64,000 nt of DNA from JBBDLF01 sp040879025 (lineage in GTDB: Bacteria; Pseudomonadota; Gammaproteobacteria; Pseudomonadales; Pseudohongiellaceae). The stretch is from the NCBI GenBank assembly GCA_040879025.1, contig JBBDLF010000012.1:67189-131188 (forward strand), written 5' to 3'. The notes beneath the pieces are model-generated. The model was not told the DNA's origin. It worked only from the letters and a program-made list of their open reading frames with translations, and did no database searches. A program made the translations under genes and the position numbers. Position 1 is the first letter of the stretch. The number at the start of each line of letters is the position of its first letter. Positions 28,600-37,656 of the stretch are shown here, piece by piece.

Positions 28600-28727
28600 A
28601 GCACTTGAAGCGGCTGAAAGGGGGCGGAGGGCGAAAAAGGGACAGGAAAAAGAGACCGGGAGTGACCAGACGACCAGGCCGGAACAGGTTCCAAACCCGC
28701 TCCGGTGTGTCTGCGGTATACCGCCGG

Positions 28728-29273
28728 TCAGGAGGTGGCGATCTCTACTCTCCGGTTTTGCTGGTAAGCAGCTTCGTTTGAACCACTGACAGCGGGTTGC
28801 TCCTCACCGTAGCTGACTATCTCTATCTGGGAGCGGGCGGCTCCGTTCACGATCAGAAAATCCTGGATATTCTGAGCGCGTCGCTCGCCCAGCGCAATAT
28901 TGTATTCCCTGGTGCCGCGCTCATCGGCGTGGCCCTCCAGTCGAATCCGCTTGCCAGGATTGGCGGCCAGATCCCTCGCGTGCATCGTCAACACTTCGCG
29001 GTCGGCATCGCGAAATTCCGCAACATCGAAATCGAAATAGAACACTGTCGTTTCCAGCGCGGCACGACGCATGCGTTCCTCGGCTTCCGCGGCGCGGGCG
29101 CGCGCTTCTTCCTCCAATTGCCGGGTTCTCTCAGTGGTGGCATCGATGCCCGAGGTTTCGCTGGTTTCAGTGCCGGTGGTTTCGGCCTCTTCGTCACCAG
29201 TGGAAGAACAGGCAGCCACTCCCAGCAACGCCAGCAAAAGGAAACTGATTTTAATAAACCGATTGAATTTCAT
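28728..29273 (-). CDS. Peptidoglycan-associated OmpA-family lipoprotein (Pal-like)
   Basis: 181 residues with a lipobox GVAAC (Cys22), an acidic Thr/Glu-rich linker, a coiled-coil segment rich in Ala, Arg and Glu (about 50-75), and a C-terminal OmpA peptidoglycan-binding domain: TVFYFDFDVAEFRDADREV, LEGHADERGTREYNIALGERRA, and QQNRRVEIA. It would anchor the outer membrane to the cell wall. There are no tolQRAB or ybgF genes beside it, so it may be an extra Pal-like protein and not the Tol-Pal member. Confidence 0.85.
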   Translation of the reverse strand: MKFNRFIKISFLLLALLGVAACSSTGDEEAETTGTETSETSGIDATTERTRQLEEEARARAAEAEERMRRAALETTVFYFDFDVAEFRDADREVLTMHARDLAANPGKRIRLEGHADERGTREYNIALGERRAQNIQDFLIVNGAARSQIEIVSYGEEQPAVSGSNEAAYQQNRRVEIATS

Positions 29274-29747
29274 GGTGACTCCTTGAACTGCATGCGCTGA
29301 TTGGTTGATTTAACGCAGATTTTGATGGGGCGTAGCATAACTCAACTTCTCGTATAAATCCATCAAACTCCGAAAAACCCCGGGGTTTCAGACCCTTGCT
29401 CCCGGGGGCGCGAAACGTGGACTCTTGGTTCCAGAACAAGCACAGGAAACACTTTTGACCGGATTTCGCCCCGGGGGGGCTTTCTGTCATCCGGTCGCAG
29501 TCAGATCCAGCTCGTGTGGCGGAAACTTTCAGGGATTTGCCGAGTCAACGGCCCCTATGTGACTAGCTGTCACCACAGATAGAACACTTGTTCGATTTTT
29601 TGTTTATCTGTCTGCTCGAAAAATGTTAAAGTTCCGTCCCTGAAGAGGTAAGGGTACGGAACCCGTGAGTTTCAGCCTTAACGTCTTCCGCTTTATTTCC
29701 AACAGACACCAGAACCGTCTATTGCCGGCCCCGCCGAGGAGACTGCA
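29274..29747. other. Intergenic region (474 bp) with a 14-bp perfect palindrome
   Basis: No convincing gene here. At 29375-29388 is the perfect palindrome AAACCCCGGGGTTT, followed within 20 bp by another C/G run, and there is a run CCCCGGGGGGGC near 29470. The region is between divergent genes (Pal-like and acyl-CoA dehydrogenase) and should hold both promoters. The open frame on the minus strand at 29604-30371 is the reverse of the dehydrogenase gene. Confidence 0.5.
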
Positions 29748-30947
29748 GTGAATGCTGATTTTACGCCTGAGGAACTGAAGTTCCAGCAGGAAGTGCGAGA
29801 GTTCCTGGAGAATGAATTTCCTGCTGATATCAGGGCCAAGGTGGACAACAATATCCACATGGGCAAGGAAGACTTCATCCGCTGGCAGAAAATCCTCTAT
29901 AAGAAAGGCTGGGCTGCGCCCAACTGGCCGGTAGAATACGGCGGCACTGGCTGGACATCCATACAAAAATACATTTTCGCCATGGAGATGGGCCTGGCAG
30001 GGGCTCCGGAGCCGATTCCGTTCGGAACGAAAATGGTTGCCCCCATTATCATGGCGTACGGCACCGAGGAACAGAAGAGGCGTTTTCTGCCGGATATTCT
30101 GGCCAGTAACGTGTGGTGGTGTCAGGGATACTCCGAGCCGAATGCCGGCTCGGATCTTGCCTCGCTCAAAACCAGCGCCATACGCGAGGGGGACGAGTAC
30201 GTTGTCAACGGCACCAAAACCTGGAATACGTACGGCCACTATGCCGACTGGATATTCTGCCTGGTTCGCACCGACAATACCGCCAAACCCCAGGAAGGGA
30301 TCAGTTTCCTTCTGATTGACCTGAAAACACCCGGCATCTCCATGGCCCCTATTTACCTGCTGGACGGTCACACCGAAGTCAATGAAATCTTTTTTGACAA
30401 TGTCCGGGTTCCGGCAGAAAACCTGGTAGGTGAAGAAAACCAGGGCTGGACCTACGCCAAGGTTTTGTTAACTCACGAACGTACCAATATCGCAGGCGTG
30501 CCCCGATCAAAACGCAAGCTGTCGTGGATAAAGCGGGAAGCGGCAAACTGCGACGATGGCTATGGCAGCAACCTGATGGAGAACCCGGTGTTCAGAAAAA
30601 AGGTGGCGGAAGCGGAAATACAGCTACTGGCCCTCGAGTACGCGGAACTTCGTACTCTGGCGGCTCTCAGCACGGGCAAGGCACCCGGGCCCGAGTCATC
30701 CATTCTCAAACTGGTTGGAACCGAGACCGCCCAGGCACTTGATGAGTTGAGCCTGGAAATTGCCGGCTACCATGGATTACCGTTTGCTCCGGAACAATTC
30801 GAACCGGGTTTTGAGGGAGAGCCGATCGGTCCCGGCAGTCTGGCGTCATCAGCCCTTACCTATTTTAACAACCGGAAATTGTCAATTTTCGGTGGCACCA
30901 ACGAAATCCAGAAGAACATCATTTGCAAGGCGGTTCTTGGTTTATAA
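29748..30947 (+). CDS. Acyl-CoA dehydrogenase family protein
   Basis: 399 residues from GTG 29748, with GAGGAG six bases upstream. It has the standard layout: N-terminal helical domain (FTPEELKFQQEVREFLENEFP), beta domain with WWCQGYSEPNAGSDLASLKT (flavin/substrate site) and WNTYGHYADWIFCLVRT, and the C-terminal signature LSIFGGTNEIQKNIICK. A FAD enzyme that introduces a 2,3-double bond in acyl-CoA. It heads an apparent operon with a second dehydrogenase, a phosphatase-like and a kinase-like gene. Confidence 0.9.
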   Translation: MNADFTPEELKFQQEVREFLENEFPADIRAKVDNNIHMGKEDFIRWQKILYKKGWAAPNWPVEYGGTGWTSIQKYIFAMEMGLAGAPEPIPFGTKMVAPIIMAYGTEEQKRRFLPDILASNVWWCQGYSEPNAGSDLASLKTSAIREGDEYVVNGTKTWNTYGHYADWIFCLVRTDNTAKPQEGISFLLIDLKTPGISMAPIYLLDGHTEVNEIFFDNVRVPAENLVGEENQGWTYAKVLLTHERTNIAGVPRSKRKLSWIKREAANCDDGYGSNLMENPVFRKKVAEAEIQLLALEYAELRTLAALSTGKAPGPESSILKLVGTETAQALDELSLEIAGYHGLPFAPEQFEPGFEGEPIGPGSLASSALTYFNNRKLSIFGGTNEIQKNIICKAVLGL

Positions 30948-30993
30948 ATAATCCTGTTAATGGGTTTGCATCGGCAGTAAGAGAGGAAACACA

Positions 30994-32124
30994 GTGGATT
31001 TTTCATTTACCGAAGAACACCTCATGCTGAAAGATAGCGTGCAGAAGTTCATCAAGCGCAGTTACGATTTCGAAACGCGTGGCAAAATCATTGCAAGTGC
31101 CAAGGGTTTCAGCGAGAAAAACTGGAATACCTTTGCTGAACTGGGCTGGCTGAGCGTTCCGTTCAGCGAAGAAGACGGCGGATTCGGGGGTCGCGTTGTC
31201 GACCTGCTGGTCTTGATGCAGGAATTCGGCCGGGCCATGATAGTGGAACCGTTTGTCGCCACAGCGATATTCAGCGGCGGTCTCCTCAGCCGGCTGGGAA
31301 GCCGGGAACAAAAGCAGCAATTCATCCCCGCTGTCATTGAAGGCAAGCTGCAACTGGCCTGTGCGTTTGCCGAATCCGCTGCTCGCTATAATCCGGCATC
31401 CGTTGAAACCACCGCAACGGCTGAGGGTGACGGCTACCTGTTGAATGGCAACAAAATCGCCGTGCTCAATGGTGCCGCCGCTGATTACGTGCTGGTGACG
31501 GCACGCACCGGCGGCAACTCGCGGGATAGAAAGGGCATTTCCCTGTTTCTTGTTCCAGCCACGGCATCGGGTTTGAAAAAACGCGCCTATACCAATATTG
31601 ACGGGCAACAGGCGGCGGAAATCAGCCTGAATTCGGTGAAAGTTTCCGCCACCGACAGGTTGGGTGATGAAGGTGAGGTGATTACCGAGCTGGAAGCCGT
31701 CATCGACGAAGTCAGTGTTGCCTTGTGCGCCGAAGCGGTCGGCGCGATGGAGGTTTTGCTGCAGAAAACCGTGGAATACAGCAAAACCCGCAACCAGTTT
31801 GGTACGGCCATTGGTACGTTTCAGGCCCTGCAACATCGCATGGTCGACATGTTTGTCGAATGCGAGCTGGCTAAATCCATCGTCATGATGGCCGCGATGA
31901 AACTCGACAGCAGTGATCAGGAGTGCAGGTCACAGGCGGTCTCGGCAGCCAAGAGCCGGGTCGGGCTGGCAATGCGGCGTGTCGGTCAGGAAGCCGTTCA
32001 GTTGCACGGTGGTATCGGCGTTACCGACGAACTGGACGTGGGTCACCTGTTCAAACGTATCACTGCAATAGAACAGGAATTTGGTACCACCGACTTTCAT
32101 ACCGCCCGATTCTCGGGTGGCTGA
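30994..32124 (+). CDS. Second acyl-CoA dehydrogenase family protein
   Basis: 376 residues from GTG 30994 with AGAGGA upstream. It starts FSFTEEHLMLKDSVQKFI and has LACAFAESAARYNPASVETT, TRNQFGTAIGTFQALQHRMVDM and the C-terminal QLHGGIGVTDELDVGHLFKR. It is divergent from the first copy, as in two-subunit acyl-CoA dehydrogenases that work as heteromers on bulky substrates (steroid side chains are the known case). That heteromer idea is inference from adjacency. Confidence 0.88.
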   Translation: MDFSFTEEHLMLKDSVQKFIKRSYDFETRGKIIASAKGFSEKNWNTFAELGWLSVPFSEEDGGFGGRVVDLLVLMQEFGRAMIVEPFVATAIFSGGLLSRLGSREQKQQFIPAVIEGKLQLACAFAESAARYNPASVETTATAEGDGYLLNGNKIAVLNGAAADYVLVTARTGGNSRDRKGISLFLVPATASGLKKRAYTNIDGQQAAEISLNSVKVSATDRLGDEGEVITELEAVIDEVSVALCAEAVGAMEVLLQKTVEYSKTRNQFGTAIGTFQALQHRMVDMFVECELAKSIVMMAAMKLDSSDQECRSQAVSAAKSRVGLAMRRVGQEAVQLHGGIGVTDELDVGHLFKRITAIEQEFGTTDFHTARFSGG

Positions 32125-32135
32125 CCGTTGTCGTC

Positions 32136-32846
32136 ATGAGCGAACTCATCTTTGTGCGCCACGGACAAGCGACTTTCGGCGAGGATTCCTATGACAAGTT
32201 GAGCACGACAGGTCACGAACAGGTGAAACACCTGTCGAGCCACTGGCTCGCCCTTGGCGAACAATTTGATTGTATCTACAGTGGCAGCCTGCGCCGTCAA
32301 ATCGAAACCGCCGACAGGCTGATGAGCCACATCAAGGACGCCCCTGAAGGTTCACTCATTCATCCGGGGTTCAATGAATACCCCGGAGATCCCCTGATTC
32401 GCGTTTATCTGCGCGACCACGGCGTCGGCGACGGACATCCCGACAGTTTGCGCCTGCCAATCGTCGAAGAGCGGCTTTTTCAGAAGGTTTTTGAATCCGC
32501 GGCAGGACGCTGGATAAAAGACGAGCTGCTGCCCAACGGTGAAGACAGCGACTTCGAAACGTATCGCCAGTTTCAGCAACGGGTTCACGGAGCCATCGAC
32601 GAACTGATGACGCGCCACCAGCGGGGCAGTCGGGTTGTGGTCGCCACTTCCGGTGGCGTTATCGCCTTGGCATTGCAACGGGTGTTGGGGTTTTCCGACG
32701 AACAGGTCATAGCGACCAACTGGATGGTCTATAACAGTTCCGTTACCCGCATCCGCTACGGCAATGGCAAGATCTCACTGACGGGATTCAACGGACTTGC
32801 GCATTTGGAAAAACCGGAGCTGCGTCATATGATTACGTTCCGATAA
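32136..32846 (+). CDS. Histidine phosphatase family protein (phosphoglycerate-mutase-like)
   Basis: 236 residues from ATG 32136, 11 bp after the dehydrogenase stop; the frame is open upstream within that gene. The catalytic RHG is at residues 8-10 (FVRHGQATFG), the second conserved Arg is in GSLRRQIETADR, and the late segment VVATSGGVIALALQRVL has the typical small-residue pocket but Ser-Gly where many relatives have a second catalytic His, so activity may be altered. In this operon it might remove a phosphate placed on a substrate by the kinase-like protein next door. Confidence 0.82.
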   Translation: MSELIFVRHGQATFGEDSYDKLSTTGHEQVKHLSSHWLALGEQFDCIYSGSLRRQIETADRLMSHIKDAPEGSLIHPGFNEYPGDPLIRVYLRDHGVGDGHPDSLRLPIVEERLFQKVFESAAGRWIKDELLPNGEDSDFETYRQFQQRVHGAIDELMTRHQRGSRVVVATSGGVIALALQRVLGFSDEQVIATNWMVYNSSVTRIRYGNGKISLTGFNGLAHLEKPELRHMITFR

Positions 32847-32867
32847 ACCGGCGGCAGGAAACCAGAC

Positions 32868-33947
32868 GTGGCAGACCGACAATTGCTCGACAAGGTAGAA
32901 GACGTAAGGGACGGTGAAGAACTGGACCTGGATGCGCTCAGAGCCTATCTCGAACCCGTGCTGGGCGCCGGTGCGGGCAATCTCACCGTGAAACAGTTCC
33001 CCGGTGGCTTCTCCAACCTGACCTATTTGCTCAGTAGTGGCAACGACCGATGGGTATTGCGGCGTCCTCCCTTCGGCAGCAAGGTGAAATCCGCTCATGA
33101 CATGGCGCGGGAGTTCAGAATTCTTTCCGCGCTACAGGGAGTGTATCCCTATGGTCCCCGCCCGATTCATTTCTGCGACGACCGGAGCGTCCTCGGCTGT
33201 GATTTCTATCTGATGGACTATATTGCAGGGCTGGTCATCCGCAGGGAGTATCCTCCGGGCCTGAACCTGTCTCCCGATCAAGTGCGGCGGCAATTTCAGC
33301 AACTGTACGATGTACTGGGACACCTGCACTCCATACCGCTTGACGCGGCCGGGCTGGAAAACTTTGGCAGACCCGTCGGTTATGTCACGCGCCAGGTTGA
33401 GGGCTGGAGCAAACGGTTTGTCAACGCGGTCACTCCCGATGCGCCTGACTTTGACGCGATCATGCAATGGTTGCATGACAATATGCCGCCGGAAAGTGCC
33501 CAGGCCAGCGTGATTCACAATGACTATAAAATGGACAACGTAATCTGGTCTTTGGAGGATCCGCTCAGCATCATCGGAGTGCTCGACTGGGAAATGGCAA
33601 CCGTAGGTGACCCGCTGATGGATTTGGGCTGTACCCTGGGATACTGGGTGGAAGCCGGCGACCCTGAACACCACCGCAAGTTCCGCACAATGCCCAGCGA
33701 TACCGATGGCGCACCCACCCGCAGGGAAATCATGGACCGGTTCAGTGAGAAAACCGGGCTGGCCATGGACAATTTCCCTTTTTATTTTTGTTTCGGTCTG
33801 TTTCGACTCGCTGTCATCGGTCAGCAGATCTATTACCGTTACTATCACGGCTACACCACAGATCAGCGGTTTGCCACCATGGTGGACAAGGCCGACAGCC
33901 TGAAGGCCATGTGCGACAGCGTAATCAGCGGCCAGATCAAAAGCTGA
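32868..33947 (+). CDS. Aminoglycoside-phosphotransferase-fold kinase (ACAD10/11 or LvaA-like)
   Basis: 359 residues starting at GTG 32868 (CAGGAAACC upstream). The kinase signature is VIHNDYKMDNVIW near 217-224 (catalytic Asp and Asn) and LDWEMATVGDPLMDLG near 239 for metal binding. The N-terminal FPGGFSNLTYLLSSGNDRWVLRRPP is typical of the family found fused to dehydrogenases in ACAD10/11. Known relatives phosphorylate 4-hydroxyacyl-CoA so that it can be isomerised to the 3-hydroxy form. Linkage to two acyl-CoA dehydrogenases supports that role here, but it is inference. It is not an antibiotic resistance gene by context. Confidence 0.82.
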   Translation: MADRQLLDKVEDVRDGEELDLDALRAYLEPVLGAGAGNLTVKQFPGGFSNLTYLLSSGNDRWVLRRPPFGSKVKSAHDMAREFRILSALQGVYPYGPRPIHFCDDRSVLGCDFYLMDYIAGLVIRREYPPGLNLSPDQVRRQFQQLYDVLGHLHSIPLDAAGLENFGRPVGYVTRQVEGWSKRFVNAVTPDAPDFDAIMQWLHDNMPPESAQASVIHNDYKMDNVIWSLEDPLSIIGVLDWEMATVGDPLMDLGCTLGYWVEAGDPEHHRKFRTMPSDTDGAPTRREIMDRFSEKTGLAMDNFPFYFCFGLFRLAVIGQQIYYRYYHGYTTDQRFATMVDKADSLKAMCDSVISGQIKS

Positions 33948-33948
33948 T

Positions 33949-34881
33949 TCACGCGCCGGTCAGCAACCACAACAAGACAGAAATGGTGACGATGCTGCTG
34001 AGGGCGGAAATCAAAGACCCCGCGGCCACCGCCGCGTGAGCGCATTGATACCGGTTGGCGAATACATAAGCGCTTATTCCCACCGGCATGGCCGAACCCA
34101 GCACTCCCACCGTTGCCCACAGCGGATCTACGTTGAACAATACAAACAGCGTGAACCACACCGCCGCGGGCAACATGACAATCTTCATCACGCTCATCAC
34201 AATCGCCGGCAGAACCTGATCGCGCACATGGTATTGCCGCAGGGAAGTGCCGAGTACAAAAAGCGAAGCGGGAATGGCGGCTTGCGAAAGCAACTCAATG
34301 CTGTCGAACAACGGGTTCCAGATTGCAATGCCGGCAAGGTTGACCGTCAGTCCCAGAATCAGGCTCGCGGTAATGGGGCTGCTCATCAGTTGTCGCAGCA
34401 GTTTTCCGACCGTCTTCACGACCGTGTCGGTGGACAGGTGTTCTCGTTCGCCGGTGATTGTGCCGACGGTAAACAGCACCAGATTCTGTACCGAAATAAT
34501 TAAAAAAAGCGGAACCAGCGCTTCCTCACCAAGAGCCTGCGCAACGATGGGAATACCGACGATGGTTGTGTTCGAGTAAGCGCTGCCCATCGCAAATACG
34601 CTTTGCTCCTTGTGGCCATAGGCGAACCAGTGCTTACCCAGAACGACTGCAAGGGCATAGACCCCAAGCGCGGCGAGATAGTATCCGGCGAGAAACTTCA
34701 GGCCCTCATCCAGGCCGATATCGGAGCGCGCGGTACTGACAAACAGCAGGCAGGGAGTGAGCACATTGAACGTAAAGCGGGCGAGAGTGTCACAATCGCC
34801 GCTGGTGAACAGGCGAAAGCGAGCCGCGCTGTAACCGGCCGTTGCGATGGACAACACTGGAAATAATACCGAAAAAATCAT
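33949..34881 (-). CDS. AEC-family (auxin efflux carrier-like) transporter
   Basis: 310 residues with about ten hydrophobic helices. Family features include FTFNVLTPCLLFVSTARSD, GSAYSNTTIVGIPIVAQALGEEAL and the closing WATVGVLGSAMPVGISAYVFANRY. Members export or import small organic acids or amino acids. It converges on the kinase-like gene with a 1-bp gap between stops and is divergent from the SDR gene, so it may belong functionally to the same catabolic module. Confidence 0.85.
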   Translation of the reverse strand: MIFSVLFPVLSIATAGYSAARFRLFTSGDCDTLARFTFNVLTPCLLFVSTARSDIGLDEGLKFLAGYYLAALGVYALAVVLGKHWFAYGHKEQSVFAMGSAYSNTTIVGIPIVAQALGEEALVPLFLIISVQNLVLFTVGTITGEREHLSTDTVVKTVGKLLRQLMSSPITASLILGLTVNLAGIAIWNPLFDSIELLSQAAIPASLFVLGTSLRQYHVRDQVLPAIVMSVMKIVMLPAAVWFTLFVLFNVDPLWATVGVLGSAMPVGISAYVFANRYQCAHAAVAAGSLISALSSIVTISVLLWLLTGA

Positions 34882-35080
34882 AACGCCCGTGACTGGTCTT
34901 CAATCGGGCGGAGAGAATACTCTCCTGTCATGCGGTTGGCAAATGCACTTCGTTTGCAGCCAGGCGCTTTTCTTGACCCGCTCGGTGAGATCGCGTACTT
35001 TCGGCTCTCGAGCCGAGAGGGGGGCCGACGGCACCAGTGCCGACGGGATTGCAGTGAATCAAGAGGATGAAGGCGGGCGC

Positions 35081-35872
35081 ATGAGTTTCAGAATTGATGA
35101 ATTGTTCGCGGTCAGCGGCAAAGTGGCCGTGGTCACGGGGGGCTCCCGTGGCATAGGCCGGATGATCGCCGAAGGGTATGTGGCCAATGGCGTCAAAACC
35201 TATATCACCGCCAGAAAGGCGGAAGCCTGTCTGAAAACCGCCGAGGAACTTTCCGCCACCGGTGAATGCATAGCTCTGCCGGCCGATCTGGCCGGCAGGA
35301 AAGGCCGGGAACGTTTTGTAGCGGAGATAAGCGAACGGGAATCCAGTCTGGATATTCTGGTCAATAATGCCGGCGCGGCCTGGGGCGCGGCATTTGACGA
35401 ATACCCCGAAGAAGGCTATGACAAGGTCATGGATATTAACGTCAAGGCTGTATTCATGCTGACTCGCGACCTGTTGCCATTGCTGTTGAAAAATGCCGAC
35501 CCTGATGAACCGCGCCGGGTTATCAATATCGGCTCCATAGACGGTCTGCGGGTTTCTTCCACGGACAATTTTGCATACGGCGCCAGCAAGGCGGCGGTGC
35601 ATTTTTTGACAAAAAACCTGGCTGTGCGCCTGGGGCCACGTGGCATCACTGTCAATGCGATTGCTCCCGGTCCTTTCGAAAGCCGCATGATGGCTTACCA
35701 TCTGGCCAATCATCGTGACGAAATAGAGAGTCAGAACCCGCTTGGGCGCATCGGCCATCCCACGGACATGGCAGGGCTGGCGTTGTTCCTGGCATCCGCG
35801 GCAGCCAAATACATGAACGGACAGGTCATTGCACTGGACGGTGGGCGCAGTCTGGGATCCGGCCGGTCATAG
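35081..35872 (+). CDS. Short-chain dehydrogenase/reductase (SDR)
   Basis: 263 residues from ATG 35081. Cofactor motif VVTGGSRGIG at about 18-26, NNAGAAWG, the Ser in NIGSID, and the catalytic Tyr-Lys in YGASKAAV (about 166-170) are all present, and ALDGGRSL closes the fold. A classical SDR using NAD(P)H; Arg after the first glycines leaves the preference open. The frame runs back to 34847 without homology. It could oxidise a hydroxyacyl intermediate made by the neighbouring acyl-CoA enzymes. Confidence 0.88.
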   Translation: MSFRIDELFAVSGKVAVVTGGSRGIGRMIAEGYVANGVKTYITARKAEACLKTAEELSATGECIALPADLAGRKGRERFVAEISERESSLDILVNNAGAAWGAAFDEYPEEGYDKVMDINVKAVFMLTRDLLPLLLKNADPDEPRRVINIGSIDGLRVSSTDNFAYGASKAAVHFLTKNLAVRLGPRGITVNAIAPGPFESRMMAYHLANHRDEIESQNPLGRIGHPTDMAGLALFLASAAAKYMNGQVIALDGGRSLGSGRS

Positions 35873-35971
35873 CCGGATCGGGATTGACCGCTGTGTGCCC
35901 GCGGTGAAACGGCTTTGATTCGCGTGGTGCAGATGATACTTTAACCGACACACACCCCAGAGACCCCTCAA

Positions 35972-36688
35972 TTGACTTACCACGCCCACCAGTCACTGCT
36001 TCGAAGCGTTGTTACCTGTGTTGCTTTCGTCAGCGGTTTCGCCATCATGTCCATCGAACTGCTCGGCGGCAGGGTACTGGCGCCCTATTTCGGCAGCAGT
36101 GTGTATGTCTGGGGCAGCATTATCACCGTATTCATGCTGTCCCTGTCGTTCGGGTACCTCTGGGGCGGCCGGCTTTCCATGCGCAACCCCAACCCGGTCA
36201 GCTATGCCCTTTTTTTCATTGTGGCTTCGCTGTGCTGCCTGCCCATCATTCTGGCCGCTGACAGCATCATGGAGCGAATTTTTCTGGCAATTGAAGATCC
36301 CCGCTACGGGTCGCTGCTGGCTTCCATCATGCTGTATTTCCTGCCTATATGCGTCCTCGGCATGGTTTCTCCGTATTCCGTCAGATTGCTGGTGTTACGG
36401 GAGAGCCACAGTGGCCGGGTCGCCGGTCATCTGTATTTCGTATCCACTCTCGGAAGCGCCCTGGGCACCCTGGCCACCTCGTTCTATTTTGTGCTCTGGT
36501 TTGAAGTGAATACTATTATGTGGGGGCTGGTGGCGGCGTTGCTGTTGGCATCGGCGGCGGTTCTTGCCACCCATTTCCTGTCCCACGAACAGAATCCGGA
36601 ACAGCTGACAGTTGTTGAAACCAAGGTGGCTGAAGACCGGATTGCCCAACCCCATCCCAACGAACGCGGTACCCGCAGGAGCGCCTAG
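35972..36688 (+). CDS. Membrane half of a split spermidine-synthase-like protein
   Basis: 238 residues with several membrane helices: FVSGFAIMSIELLGGRVLAPYFGSSVYVWGS, LSFGYLWGGRLS, MVSPYSVRLLV and HLYFVSTLGSALGTL, exactly the N-terminal membrane part of fused MFS/spermidine synthase proteins. The predicted start is TTG 35972; no ATG is available before the first helix and the ribosome-binding site is weak. Its stop TAG overlaps the next gene's GTG by one base, indicating coupled translation. Confidence 0.78.
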   Translation: MTYHAHQSLLRSVVTCVAFVSGFAIMSIELLGGRVLAPYFGSSVYVWGSIITVFMLSLSFGYLWGGRLSMRNPNPVSYALFFIVASLCCLPIILAADSIMERIFLAIEDPRYGSLLASIMLYFLPICVLGMVSPYSVRLLVLRESHSGRVAGHLYFVSTLGSALGTLATSFYFVLWFEVNTIMWGLVAALLLASAAVLATHFLSHEQNPEQLTVVETKVAEDRIAQPHPNERGTRRSA

Positions 36689-37626
36689 TGAAAAATTCGC
36701 CGACAGTGACCAAAATTGCAGGAACCGGTCTTGGCCTCAGCGCCATAGTGCTGGTCCTGGTCGCGGTTTCCCTGTTCTCCACGCTGTCGGTGAATGCTGA
36801 AATCATTCATGAGGAAAAATCCCTGTACCGGGACATCGCCGTGGTACAGAACGGTCCCCGCCGCTGCATGGTCTTTAATATTCACATCGGTGACAGAAAC
36901 CAGACCTGCGTGGATGTCGATGACCAGGAAAAACTGGTGTTTTCCTACACCCGCATGAGCTTTGCAGGGCTGCTGCTGAATCCGCAGCCGCGCCGGATTC
37001 TCGTCGCCGGACTCGGTGGCGGCTCCATTCCGATGACATTGACCAAACTGTTTCCCGAGGCTGAAATCGATGTGGTGGAAGTGGACCAGGCGGTGGTTAA
37101 AGTGGCATTGGAATACTTCTTTTTCGAAGAAAACGACAATATGGAAGTGCATGTCGCCGATGCCCGCCATTTCGTCAAGCGCGCCGGATTGGCGGGCGAG
37201 AAATACGATTACATCGTTCTGGATGCGTTTACGGGCGAATACATTCCGGAACACTTGCTTACTCGCGAGTTTCTGCAGGAAGTCCACGAAATAATGACAC
37301 CTGACGCGGTTCTGGTGGCGAATACTTTTTCAACCAGCAGGTTTTACGATCATGAGTCCGTGACTTATCACAACGTATTTGGCGACTTCTTCAATTTCAA
37401 GCTGCCGACTTCCGGTAATCGAATAATTATTACCTGGCTGCACCCGCTGCCCGGTCGCGGCCAGTTGATGGCGCGTGCCAGGGAAGCGGCTGAGGCATTG
37501 AGACGTTTCGACGTACCTGTCCTGGAGTATCCTGACCGGCTCTCCACCGCCGTCGACTGGGATGTAAGCCGGCGGGTATTGACCGATCAGTTTTCACCAT
37601 CCAATCTGTTGCGTGATTTTCGTTGA
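36688..37626 (+). CDS. Spermidine-synthase-like (aminopropyltransferase/methyltransferase fold) half with membrane anchor
   Basis: 312 residues beginning at GTG 36688, one base inside the previous stop. An N-terminal helix (GLGLSAIVLVLVAVSLFSTLSV) is followed by the synthase-like Rossmann domain: ILVAGLGGGSIPMTL near 110 (nucleotide/SAM loop), DVVEVDQAVV, VHVADARHF and YDYIVLDAFTGEYIPEHL. In canonical fused proteins both halves are one chain. Polyamine synthesis is uncertain for this group, since the true spermidine synthase acid residues are only partly kept. Confidence 0.8.
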   Translation: MKNSPTVTKIAGTGLGLSAIVLVLVAVSLFSTLSVNAEIIHEEKSLYRDIAVVQNGPRRCMVFNIHIGDRNQTCVDVDDQEKLVFSYTRMSFAGLLLNPQPRRILVAGLGGGSIPMTLTKLFPEAEIDVVEVDQAVVKVALEYFFFEENDNMEVHVADARHFVKRAGLAGEKYDYIVLDAFTGEYIPEHLLTREFLQEVHEIMTPDAVLVANTFSTSRFYDHESVTYHNVFGDFFNFKLPTSGNRIIITWLHPLPGRGQLMARAREAAEALRRFDVPVLEYPDRLSTAVDWDVSRRVLTDQFSPSNLLRDFR

Positions 37627-37656
37627 GTAGTACCCTGACAAACACCGGAGGCGGTT

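Noticed and set aside
28728..29273. The Tol-Pal system
   Set aside because: The lipoprotein has the Pal layout, but none of tolQ, tolR, tolA, tolB or ybgF adjoins it, so membership in Tol-Pal cannot be claimed from context.
29604..30371. 255-residue open frame on the minus strand
   Set aside because: It is the reverse of the acyl-CoA dehydrogenase gene, which has full family motifs and a good ribosome-binding site.
32868..33947. Aminoglycoside resistance kinase
   Set aside because: The fold is APH-like, but the neighbours are acyl-CoA enzymes and the sequence fits the ACAD10/11-linked kinase group better.
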